Origin: Lineus longissimus
Lineage: Eukaryota; Nemertea; Pilidiophora; Heteronemertea; Lineidae
Length of the DNA stretch: 64,000 nucleotides
Assembly: GCF_910592395.1 (NCBI RefSeq)
Contig: NC_088310.1
Span: forward strand, 22,895,491-22,959,490
Reading direction: 5' to 3'
In this document: positions 1-10,019 of the stretch, one piece after another
Layout: the number at the start of each line of letters is the position of its first letter
How positions within the stretch are numbered: position 1 is the first letter of the stretch
Notes under the pieces: model-generated
What the model saw: the letters and a program-made list of their open reading frames with translations, nothing else
Database searches by the model: none
Told to the model about the DNA's origin: nothing
Made by a program: the position numbers and the translations under genes

Positions 1-1856
1 AATGTTTTCTCCGGCGGCATATAAAATGTTCCTTTTGGTGGTGATATTTCATTAAATGAAGATACATGTAAATGTCGATTTGACCTAAAATTCCTAAAAA
101 AATTTATCACTTATTTTCACTTCAAAGGAATCAAAAGAGGGCAATTTAAATTTTTCATGAGAAGGCATTGTTTTGGTTAATACTTCAATATTGTTGAAAA
201 AAACATCCAAAACATGGCTGATTATTTTAGTGAACTTGGGTGTGCCTCTTGCACTCAGTGAACCAGAACATAGAATCTTCTATTTGTTATAATTTGAATA
301 TTAAATGATGGGTTATTGGTTATTTTACCTCTATATTTGACCCAAAGGAAATCCCATATTCTTTACTTTTCCCAATTTTCTCCCATCTACATGTACAATC
401 ATGTTCAAAAGTTTATGGACACCAGTTTTTGCACATTTTCTCAAAAACGGCTAATCCTATTGAACCCAAATTTTCACCAATGGTGGAGAATCTTCTTGGC
501 TATCGAATGACGTGATAGTTGATATCAGGACCAATTGCATAACAAAGTTATTACATAATTTTGAGAGGGATCTTTTTTTTACTTTTTTGTTAATCAATTT
601 TTCAAAACCAAATTAACCTACAGTATATATTGCACATAGCTAAGACTTTCTGTGAAAAAAATTTGGATAAATCTCATTTCGGTTTTGAGATATATCGAAA
701 TATCAAAATTTTGATATTTTGATAATTTGATATTTTTGGGTTTTTTGCAACTGTATCATTGAGAAGTCATACCCAAATAATGATTGGCACCAATTTAGCA
801 CAGCTAGCAACTAATATTGCTGAGAAAAGGTGGATACTTGGTAGTATGAAAATTTTCATATTATAATTTCAAGATGTTCCTTTAGTTGAAAATCAGAAAA
901 AAATCACCATTCATTCAGGGGACATGGGTACTACTAGGATATATCGAAAAATCAGAAAAATCTCAAAATTTTGATATTTTGATATATCATGAAAAGTAAA
1001 TGATATTTTCAAATACTTTCTTCACAGAAAGTCTTAGCATTGTTATCTGTATGATGCAAGATTTATACTTCGATTTAAAAAAAATCAACCAAAAAGTGAA
1101 AAATAGATGCCTCTCAAAATTATGTAATAACTTTGTTATGCAATTGGTCCTGATATCAACTATCACGTCATTCGATAGCCAGGAAGATTCTCCACCATTG
1201 GTGAATATTTGGGTTCAATAGGATTAGCCGTTTTCGAGAAAATGTGCAAAAACTGGTGTCCATAAACTTTCCGACAAGGGTGTACATGCGACAAGCGCAT
1301 ACAAAGCAGATAACATATCATCATCGGAAATTATTATGTTTACTTCACCACAAACCATCTCCAGGGTTTTGTTGTGCATTTCTAATATTTCCATGAAGCA
1401 TTTTAAGGTTTCAAATTGCAATTTGCGCAGGTGAATAAAAATAAACCCATTTGTAACTTTAGTGTAAATTGTTATGGTTTTTCCTAAATACAAAGTCATG
1501 TGATTTTGACGATTAAAAATATGTTTAGTTGAAACTATAAATGGGCGAAGTGTAAGCATGTGCATTTCAGTTGTATAACTTATATAATTGTAACGTTTAG
1601 GAATTTGGAGATTGTCGACCTTGCCAATATTTAGTTGCTTGATTGGTCTTCTGTGCTAAAAAATTGTCAAAACTGTTCATATTTCATCATGTTCTAGATC
1701 CTATTTCAGCTCAAGTTGTTATTAGTTTCCATACAATTTTATGCCAAATGTACTGCTCTCTCTTTAAACCTGTCATGGAACCAGCTTTATCAAACGTCGC
1801 TCAAGCATACTACTAATTCTTCGTATATCTATATGGTTTCTAACTGTGTTTTGTAG
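1..1856. other. Intron or upstream sequence of the KIF26-type gene
   Basis: AT-rich DNA without a supported exon. It ends at the acceptor TTGTAG (AG at 1855-1856) in front of the first visible KIF26 exon. Because that exon starts inside the motor domain, this stretch is most likely intron and the 5' exons lie to the left of the window. The only clear structure inside is the foldback element at 396-1282. The small ORFs here overlap that element's arms and resemble no protein I know. Confidence 0.7.
396..1282. mobile_element. Foldback (long inverted repeat) element, Tc1/mariner-like ends
   Basis: Two arms of roughly 320-350 bp are inverted copies of each other (about 396-720 and 930-1282). Both contain AAAGTTTATGGACACCAG near the outer end and the inverted stretch running from AACGGCTAATCC to TTTTGAGAGG further in. 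A TA dinucleotide sits just outside each end (394-395 and 1283-1284), which fits TA target-site duplication. The arms differ by scattered substitutions, so the copy is not brand new. No transposase ORF is visible. It is most likely a non-autonomous hairpin element; assignment to Tc1/mariner rests only on the TA flanks and the style of the ends. Confidence 0.7.
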
Positions 1857-3420
1857 GTATGGAAGCTGGGAGTGGTACTGCTCCAGGGGTCTATCTCCGT
1901 GAGGATCCGATTTCAGGGACACAGTTGGAAAATCAGAGTGAACTCCGAGCACCAACGGCAGACAAGGCTGCGTACTACCTCGATGCGGCCCTGGCAGCTA
2001 GGGCCACCCCAGGTAAGAAATTAATGTAGCTACAAACTTAGATTAGAATTGGTTTAGTTTATATCAACTACCATGAATTTTCCAGAAAAATCGACTTTTT
2101 TCATGGGAGTGTACATGTATATCAGGTGATAAGCCTCACAATTGAAGCCCAGCAATATAGTCATTGTCATAATCTTTATCACAACTCCGTGATCACTCCT
2201 CCTCTGTGTTGAATTTGGCATTGCTTACAATAACTTGAGGCATATGACTTCTGACCAGTATTATACGTTAGTTGATCTTCACAATTGCCAGCCTCAAAGT
2301 AATTGGTGATCTTTTTTTGTTTATGAATATAATTATTCCACGTTTGCTTATTGATTTGTCTATCAGTGGTTACATTGTGTCCATTTACATAAACATGCCT
2401 GAGGGCCATTGTTTTAAGAAAAAGCCTACATGTATATACAGTATAATGGTTTATGGTTGGTACAACTACTTATGACATGTTTGCATTGTCATAAATATTG
2501 TTATCTGATCTAAAGTCGCCTTCTTATCAATAGTTCTTTCATGTGCTTTTTTCCCAACCGCTTGAAAATTCTGTTGTGGTCTGCCAGATGCCCCATTCTT
2601 GATCGGGGCTTCGACCGTCCAAGGTTGTAACTGGGCAAATCTCACTTTCATCTCCAAATGGAAGCACCAGTGTTCTGTACTCAGTTTAAAAACTCTTTCC
2701 AGCTTTTAACCACAATACATCTGGTTTCAGAATTGGAAGAAGACAAAAGGACATCACATCTGCTCTTTACATTACACGTGTATCAATATCGGGTTGAAAA
2801 AGATTCGCAAGGTTCAGCTGGAGGTAGGTGTTATTTTAATCCTTGCTGTTTGCATCCCAAGTCCTAGTCATGTGAAGCAAAAAACTGAAATCAGTACCTT
2901 CTGACCTGAATCTTATAGTCTGCAATACTATTATGACAAGTCCCACATGTACATGTATAGTGTTTCCGAAATCATCCAATAAAACCGTTTCACATTTCAG
3001 CCGTTTCTGGAGGGAGGAGTCGTCTCCACCTCGTCGATTTGGGAAGTAGTGGGAAAGCGAAGGATGGGAGCACACCTGCACTAACGTTGCATGCCCTTGG
3101 GAACGTAATATTAGCCTTACTGAATGGACAGAGGCACATCCCACACAGGTAAATATGGCTTTATGTTACCCCCAGGCAATTCGTTTAATTTTTTATAAAA
3201 GAATCTTTTCAAAATATTAAATTTCTTTTTACCGTTTGCTTCCAGGGATAGCAAAGTGAGTCAACTACTTCGAGAATCTCTTGGAAATACCGGCTGCCAT
3301 ACAAGCATGATAGCACAGGTGTCACCACTGTTCCATCACTACAATGAGACGCTGCAAGTCGTACAGTTGGCCGCAAGGATTCATCGCATGAGACGGAGAC
3401 GACTTGGAAAGACTCCAGGC
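1857..3420 (+). CDS. KIF26: KIF26 exons for the C-terminal half of the motor domain
   Basis: Four exons (1857-2012, 2731-2823, 3001-3148, 3246-3420) give about 190 residues. In order they read [20 protein letters not shown], a [12 protein letters not shown] strand, [13 protein letters not shown] (switch II region), [20 protein letters not shown], and [13 protein letters not shown], followed by [19 protein letters not shown] (helix alpha4-alpha6 region of kinesins). RMRRRR then closes the motor. The ATG at 1859 is only the third base into the exon and is not a start codon, because kinesin structure must precede it. Intron phases are 1, 1, 2 and 0. Confidence 0.93.
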
Positions 3421-6400
3421 GTAAGTAGTGGTTATTTCCAAGTCAGTTTCGAGGACTTCATACGGATTTGTTGAAAACCTTCTTGCTTCAAAAACGTAAA
3501 AGGTTTGCATAAATGGTACTGGCTTCAAAGCGGCAGACATCCTAAACTCTCCCTATAAAACTGCATGACACTATGAAACTGAAACCAGAGTGTTGAAAAA
3601 AAGTGTGGCAGTGTCGTACATGTATATAAATTTGGTCCCTCTTCTCCTTGCAGCAGTTTTCGAGTGCCAGTTCAGAGGACAGTTCATCATGTGATGAAAG
3701 TCACCGATATCGCAGACCGATCCGGCCTAGAATGGGAGTCTTACGGGAAGGAATTGCATACACAAATGCCTTGTCTTCACACTCAGATCCAGAATATACG
3801 TCGAGCAGTGAACAATCATGTGATACAGTCATCTATATTGGTAGAAATGGACAATCTCTCAGTGACCGAGAATTGACTGATAATGAGGGTCCGCCTGGGT
3901 GTGTACCATTGGGCCAACGGGCGTTTATGAGGCGAGGCTCAAGTCGTGGGTCACGTTCATCTGAAGATGAGGGAAATATGTCTGATCGGAGTAACAAATC
4001 AGAGAGGAGTCGTATCAAGATGGGCACCTCTGCTGCCTGTCTGTCGAGTCGCTCTGATAGGTCACCGTCACATAGCACGAGCAGCAGCCCAAGTAAATCG
4101 AGCACCGGTATTCCACAACCAACAACCCCAACTGGGCAGGCTGTCGTTCAGCTTCCACGGAAAATCAACGTCAAAGCCAAACCGACACTGCCTGGGAAGA
4201 TGAAATCGGAGGATGGGAAGTCCAAGAGTGGCCGCTCTCGAGGACCAATGAGAATGGAGATTGATCCAAATAATCCACCCCAGGAGCAATGGATAGATGG
4301 ACCGAGTGCACCATTCTACCCAGAGGCGTCACGGCCAATGCCAGATTCACGCGCTAAACCGTCAAATGAATTATGGGTTGATGGGCCGAGAGAATTCAAG
4401 TCAAAAAATAAGAAAGGAGCTCCAAATCCAGAGGGCAATGAGCGATGGATTGATGGCCCGCCAGCAATGCTCAACGCGAAGCGTGGTCATTCTCATCGAA
4501 TGCATACACATATGGTTCCTGATGAAGAAAGTAGTACAAAGCAACGTGAGCACACACCGCCTCGGGGTTCAGTGCCACATAATACGCCACATAACTCTCC
4601 ACACCATGTCCCCCATCATCATGGTCACCACAAGCCAAAGGAGGTGTCTCTAGTCGACCAGTATCATCAGAAGATTGAAAAGAAACGGGAGGCCGAGGAA
4701 TTTGAAAAGGAGGGTTCAGAACCACCAAATGTGCGAGGGGCCGACGGTGACAGTACCTTACCACGGTATACAGATAAGGAAGAGGTTGTTTCAGAGGCCT
4801 GTGCAGAAGAGGAAGATGATGACGATATGGAAATCGTTGAAATGAAAGTGGAGGCCACACAGACGACACCACTTGGTTCAGATTTAGGTGCCGGGGAGAA
4901 TTATTTGAACGAAATGAACAATAATGTTGATCAGAAAACTGAGGATGGAGAGGAGGACGAAAACGAGGAGTTATTCATTGAAGAGTCCGAGGAGCCCGAA
5001 GAGGAACATTCAATAAGTAATGCGACTTTAGATAGTAATAAGGCTAATGTGACTGAATCTATCGCGGTCAGATCTCGGGTTTCTGAGACACCTGAAACTG
5101 ACCCAGAGAAGCTCAAAGCCCTTGAGGATCCCGAGACGTATATGCATGTGAAACCATTTGTGCGTGATTGGGTTGAGAAACACAGCATTATGTCATCGGC
5201 TGAGTCGAATGTTCATGCAAAAATAGACGAGCGATACGACAGTAAGCTAGGTTATGAAAACATGATCAAGCATTCCCGAAAATCTAGCCGCGAAAGTTCA
5301 CCAATGCATCATGGGAAATCTGGTGATAGAGAAAGGTCAACATCACCGAAAAATACACCTGGTATGTCATCTAAATTCAAACATGAACTTAAGAAAAAGT
5401 TGAAAAAGGCGGCTGCTATGCCTCCTCAAGCAAGTCCAAACCACCGTGTAGCAGAGTGGGTTCAGTCAATTGCTGCAGACGCAAAAGCCGAGGATAAAAC
5501 TCATCATCATTCATTACCGCGGGCGCGACACCATCATGATGACTGGACAAGTGCTGATTATCATACCAACAGGCGCCAGGAAGTTTCACCGCGGCGGAAG
5601 TCTAAAACACAGAAACAAGTGTTGGAAGATGACGGCGATGACAATATGTGGCAAAAGCCAATCGAAGTAGGTCTTAGAACGGATGCACGAAGACCGAATT
5701 CACTTGAGAGGCCGAAGCCTATTGTTCCAGACAATCAGAGTAGTGACAATTTACGGGCAACCATTTCTGATCTTCTCAGGGGTAATAGACAATCAGCGTA
5801 TGAAATCCAGGCTGACCTGGATCTTGAGTCAGAAATTAAGGGTTCATGTGATAATTTAGACTTGGACATTACAGGACAGATTCAGAGGCCTGTTGAAACA
5901 AGTACGCCAATAAAACCTTCAACGGACAGAATGAATCTTTCACTAATTTCACAACAATCGAACAGTGTTTGCGAGCCGCTGTCGCCTGTGTTATCAGACT
6001 CTTCTGATGTGGTGGTTAGAACCATTGTGCCTCCATCGAGTCTCCGAAGACCGGATGGTGCATCTAATCCACATTTAAATAAAGTGCCATACAGTGAGGG
6101 TGAAATGTCGCCGTCAGATAAAGAATTTGATAAACAAATCCTATCTCCATCCAAAATAATGAGCTACCTCCCTTCAACGTCAACGACGCATATCGTTGCT
6201 AAAGTTACATCGCCAAAACGGTCAGTCATTGGCCAATCATCTGAGGACTTTGCAAGCGAATCTAATGAGAGTAAACTACCTACACTTGGTGGTTGTAAGT
6301 CAAAAACAAAACCGCCACTGCCAACACGGACTTCTTCAAAACTTTCTTCCCCAAAACATCAGGAGGAAGAAAAGGCAAAGAAAATGCCCAAATCTGGCTT

Positions 6401-8243
6401 ACCTATTTTTGGTATTAAGTCTGGACGTTCAATGTCTGCTAGTCCTGCGCCTGGTCCTTCCACTAAAGAAAAATCAAGTAAATTACCACAGCGGTCGCAA
6501 AGTGCTGAATCGCCGGGAAGCAGTCACTCCAGCAATAGTCCGACGAAAGTTGCAAAAAGCTCTAAACTGCCTCTATCTTCTAAGTCACCTAGTGGTAAAT
6601 CAGAGAAAAATTCTAAGGAAAAGTCAAAAGACTCAAAAGAAAGTAAATCTAAAGATGTGAAAGCTAAAGACTCCAAGAGTAAGACGAAAGATGCCAAAGA
6701 GAAAACAAAAGATACAAAGGAAAAGGGAAAGGAGAAGGATTCTAAAGCCAAGGAATCTAAGTCAAGTAAAGTTTCTGTTCGGGGAAGTCCTTTGTTTAGA
6801 CGCGATAAAACAAAGGATAAGGAAAAAGAGCGTGAAAAGAAAGAGGCAAAGGAGAAGGAAAGGGAGAGAAAAGAATTGAAAGAGAAGGAAAAAAAGGAGG
6901 CAAAGGAGTTAAAAAATAAAGGCAAGGATTCGAAAGATCGAAAGGACCCAAAGGGAAAGGACAGTAAACTGCCGGTTTGCACTACAATGGCCGTGACAAA
7001 AATTAGCAAAGTTAGTAATGAGCGAATCAGTGAATTAACAGGACATACCAAATTAAAACTCGCCGATTCTGATGGGAATGACAGTGGAATTCTAATGGCG
7101 CAGGATACTAAGTTGTTATCACCGTATTCTGCGGTTACGAAGCCCCGGAATTCATTGCACTCGTCCAGTGGGCATGGAAGTGACATTAGCAGTACGATAA
7201 GTGTGAGCGGCCCACTTTTCACAAAGCATTTGGCAAGGATTGATATACGGCAGGGTGGTACAAGCAGCGGCTATGAAAGTATGTTACGGGATAGCGAAGC
7301 CACAGGATCGTCATCGCACAATGACTCCACCAGCGAGGGTTCATCAGGAGGCAAAGTTCAGGGAACCAAAATTTTACGGAAAAAAGCATCATGTAAGTTT
7401 TGAAATAATCACTGGAACCCCTTTAAATCCAAAATATTTTATTCATCTTTCGTACATACAACCAGTCAAAATGGCTACTGCATGATTTGAATTGATTATA
7501 TCATTTTTTCAGCGACGAGACGAAGTCGATCTGCCCCCGCCCGGACACCAGACAGTCCGTCCCCTGGTTGTCTTCAGAGCCCTTTAGGGTGTCGAAAAGC
7601 CTTCAGTCCCCCTCCGGACCAAACTTGGATTGAATCAGAGTATGCATTTGATGAGCCGCTAGAGTTGAAGCATTATGACATGGCCGATGTGGAACGGATG
7701 CAAAGACGACGAAATGAGGAAATAGAGGTAAGATCTTGCGATAAATTTTGGATGTAAAGTTAAAAGTCAATGGATGATGATCGAATTAAACTTTTCAAGA
7801 AAATAGAATCATTAAAATGATGGAAATGTGTTTTCTCATCCTAATGAATTTCTTAATGTTTTCAGCAAGAGCAAATACGGGAGGTGCGTCACCACAAGAT
7901 CAGTCTACTCCTAGCCAAACAGGAGGAGTTGAAGATAGAACTTGCCAGGGCAAAAGAAAGGCTCATGATTGACAGGGATAGTTGGAGTTATGACTGTAAG
8001 TATTCCTTTAAAAAACCTTCAGATTGTACAATTTTGAGTTGACCAGGTTGACAAGGTGATTTCAAGCAGCATCCACTGCAATATTAATTCAGCACTAAGT
8101 CCATGCACCAGTGTACAATCTCCCATCTCAAGCGAGGATTCCGTGAATACCATTGGGTTAGGGACGTCAGTTGAGAGGGAGCCATTTTTAGCTCAGCTGA
8201 CAAGCTGAGCTATTCATATGAGTAAATGGTAGAATGAATGTCC

Positions 8244-8274
<31 letters not shown>

Positions 8275-9246
8275 CGTTAAACAGGCACGTTTCAAAACTA
8301 TGGCGGATAGGCGATAGATTTTCCCTATAAGCCATTTAGACCCTTCAGGACTCCTGAATAGACCAAGTGTGGGTCCGGCAGGATTAACAGTTTGGCCACC
8401 AGGGGGCAAAAAGCCTAAATCACAAAACAATTTTTTGGCGCTTTATTCAAGCAGATTGAAGCTTGAAATAAAGTTGAAAAGGACCGCATGCATGTAGGTC
8501 TTGAAACTACTAAGAGTAGTTTTGATTGATACTACCAGTTGGCGTTACTGAGCCAAAATCTGTGTTGACCTAGTTTAAGCTTGATTTGAATTTCCCGCTC
8601 TTGTATGACTCTGAAGGTTGTGGGTTCAAATCCCACTTCGGGTCAATTTTTTTTTTTTTTTAATTTTTACTTTTTTCACTTGTAAATACATTTTCTTTAC
8701 TTTTTTGAATAATTTGGTGGGCGGCCATCTTGGTTTTTTTTTTCTATTTTAAAGCCTTTGCTGTATCCAGAGTGACATGAATTTTATGGTTGGTGTACAA
8801 TAAGTCTCCTTTACATGATATCACATGGGCTTTCTATTTGACCTACTTTTCAAGGTCAGCCTGGCTCAGGCACTTAGATTTGACTAATAAGTGGCATATT
8901 TGTCACCATTTAAAAGTCTTTTTACTTTGGTATGTTTGCCTGATATATTGACAAAACTGAGGTTGAAAGAGATCTATCGGGTACTTTCCATGTTCATATA
9001 TTTCAGCTGAGCGCCAGGCCCTTGGGCCTCTTGTTCTATGTTCACCTTGATTTTCATCTTGCCTCCAAATTTGTTCATATCAATATCTGATTGTTTTATA
9101 TTTCAGTACATGTTGCGGAACAGATGGACTGGGATGACCCAAACTATCTCGAAGCTCTGGAGAGAGAGACTAAAATACTGGAGAAACGTGTCGATGCCTG
9201 CAAGTCACATATTATGATCGTCACATGTTTTGACATCACTGTGTGA
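1857..9246 (+). CDS. KIF26: KIF26-type kinesin-like protein, 5'-partial (8 exons, 1597 codons visible)
   Basis: Exons: 1857-2012, 2731-2823, 3001-3148, 3246-3420, 3654-7392, 7513-7727, 7866-7995, 9107-9246 (TGA 9244-9246). All junctions are GT-AG, and the total minus the first two split-codon bases is 4794 nt, a multiple of three, so the reading frame closes. The product holds the C-terminal part of a kinesin motor, a long low-complexity tail of about 1250 residues encoded by one exon, and a conserved C-terminal helical segment ending in TCFDITV. Family knowledge: KIF26/VAB-8 proteins are atypical kinesins with little or no ATPase activity that bind microtubules and act in signalling, cell migration and neurite growth. 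The switch II position reads LVDLGSS instead of the canonical DLAGSE, which fits that family. The N-terminus, including the P-loop and switch I, is outside the window. The acceptor of the fifth exon could also be three bases later (3657). Confidence 0.93.
3654..7392 (+). CDS. KIF26: KIF26 giant tail exon (about 1246 codons)
   Basis: One 3.7-kb exon, uninterrupted in frame, follows the motor directly. It opens with a Ser-rich stretch and then [18 protein letters not shown] and [13 protein letters not shown], the segment by which I recognise KIF26 proteins. Further on are three W-[IV]-D-G-P motifs (about 4289, 4375 and 4446), His-rich runs near 4590-4640, acidic clusters near 4800-5000, [16 protein letters not shown] near 5130, and a very Lys/Ser/Asp/Glu-rich segment at about 6595-6965. 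Most of it is likely disordered and phosphorylatable, as expected for a signalling scaffold. The donor is GTAAGT at 7393. The acceptor is CAG|CAG, so the start may be 3654 or 3657 (NAGNAG-type ambiguity). Confidence 0.93.
7513..9246 (+). CDS. KIF26: KIF26 C-terminal exons with coiled-coil segment
   Basis: Three exons (7513-7727, 7866-7995, 9107-9246). The first encodes a Pro/Ser/Arg segment, then [12 protein letters not shown] and [18 protein letters not shown]. The second is charged and helical ([20 protein letters not shown] onwards) and is a likely coiled coil. The last gives [20 protein letters not shown] and ends in TCFDITV before TGA. This terminal block is strongly conserved in KIF26 proteins as I know them, which supports the gene's 3' end. 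The 1.1-kb last intron holds an interspersed repeat (8188-9036). Confidence 0.92.
8188..9036. mobile_element. Interspersed repeat in the last KIF26 intron, with tRNA-like segment
   Basis: About 850 bp lies between a left hairpin (AGCTCAGC and its inverse GCTGAGCT, 8190-8211) and a right end with the palindrome AGGCCCTTGGGCCT followed by CTTGTT. A hairpin close to one terminus resembles non-autonomous Helitron/Helentron elements, but no diagnostic CTRR end is seen, so the class is open. Inside, 8566-8645 looks tRNA-derived: TGACCT can pair with GGGTCA at its end and a box-B-like GGTTCAAATCC is present, followed by a T-run. A (GTCT)n tract sits at 8244-8274. No ORF of note. Confidence 0.55.
8244..8274. 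repeat. (GTCT)n microsatellite
   Basis: Seven to eight uninterrupted copies of the tetranucleotide GTCT inside the interspersed repeat of the last KIF26 intron. Confidence 0.95.
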
Positions 9247-9309
9247 AAGAACCTTAAATCCAGTGTGATCGAGGAATGTAAAAGTGCATTTAAGTAGCAT
9301 GGTTGCTAC

Positions 9310-9482
9310 AAATCGTCACCCTCCTACGATAATTGCCCAACTCATTTTAGCTACTTTTGAGAAAACAAGAAAAAACTAATTTTGATCTCACTGGGAACTT
9401 ATTTATTTACAATTTGTTTGGAAATGGTACATGATAATATGACAATTCAGTTAGGCAATTATTGTAGGAGGGTGACGAAATG
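9310..9482. mobile_element. MITE-like hairpin in the probable KIF26 3' UTR
   Basis: Terminal inverted repeats of about 30 bp: the left end reads TCGTCACCCTCCTACGATAA and the right end is its near-perfect inverse (TTATTGTAGGAGGGTGACGA). The spacer is about 110 bp and non-coding. It starts some 64 bp after the KIF26 stop codon, so it would be part of the mature transcript and could fold into a stem. Classified as MITE-like from structure only. Confidence 0.7.
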
Positions 9483-10013
9483 ATGTGAGACTCTATGGTA
9501 CAGAGATTGGTTTTGATATTTCACTGAAGATTACAGTGAAGGAATTTATGGTGTAACATGTTGCCTCTGAATGGAGCAGGTCTCAGGAAAGCTGAATCAG
9601 TGTGGGATGTAATGCTGGATGTAACATTTGATTGATGGTGTTAAGTGACTTGCCCAAGGGCTGTATGAGACTTCAATTTGTTTACAGGTGAAGCAATGTT
9701 CTTGTCAATGGTTACACATTAGATTAAGCAACATATGGTTTGGCAACTATATGATAATGAAATGATTTGGACCAACATAAAAATTCTTAGTGCAATATTG
9801 AAGGTGCGGGTCACCTGCTGCTTGTTGAATGGAGGTGCAGCCATCTTGGGTCGACTGCATTAGTAATTACAGTCAAGGTATTGTGTTCCACTTTCCACTC
9901 ATGCCTGAGTACAATGAGGAAATAACTAAGAGAACAACTAAATTTGCACATTAAGAACTTTTAAGTAAGAAAAGAGACATTTTTGCAATGTCTGGTCTTG
10001 TCTCCATGCCGAT

Positions 10014-10019
10014 AATAAA
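10014..10019 (+). promoter_or_regulatory. Candidate KIF26 poly(A) signal
   Basis: AATAAA, the first canonical signal that I see downstream of the stop codon (about 770 bp after it). Another cluster lies at 14275-14291, so the true 3' end cannot be decided from sequence alone. Confidence 0.35.

Noticed and set aside
1859-2012. ATG at 1859 as the KIF26 start codon
   Set aside because: It lies three bases after a splice acceptor, in the middle of the motor domain; the P-loop half of the kinesin fold must come from upstream exons.
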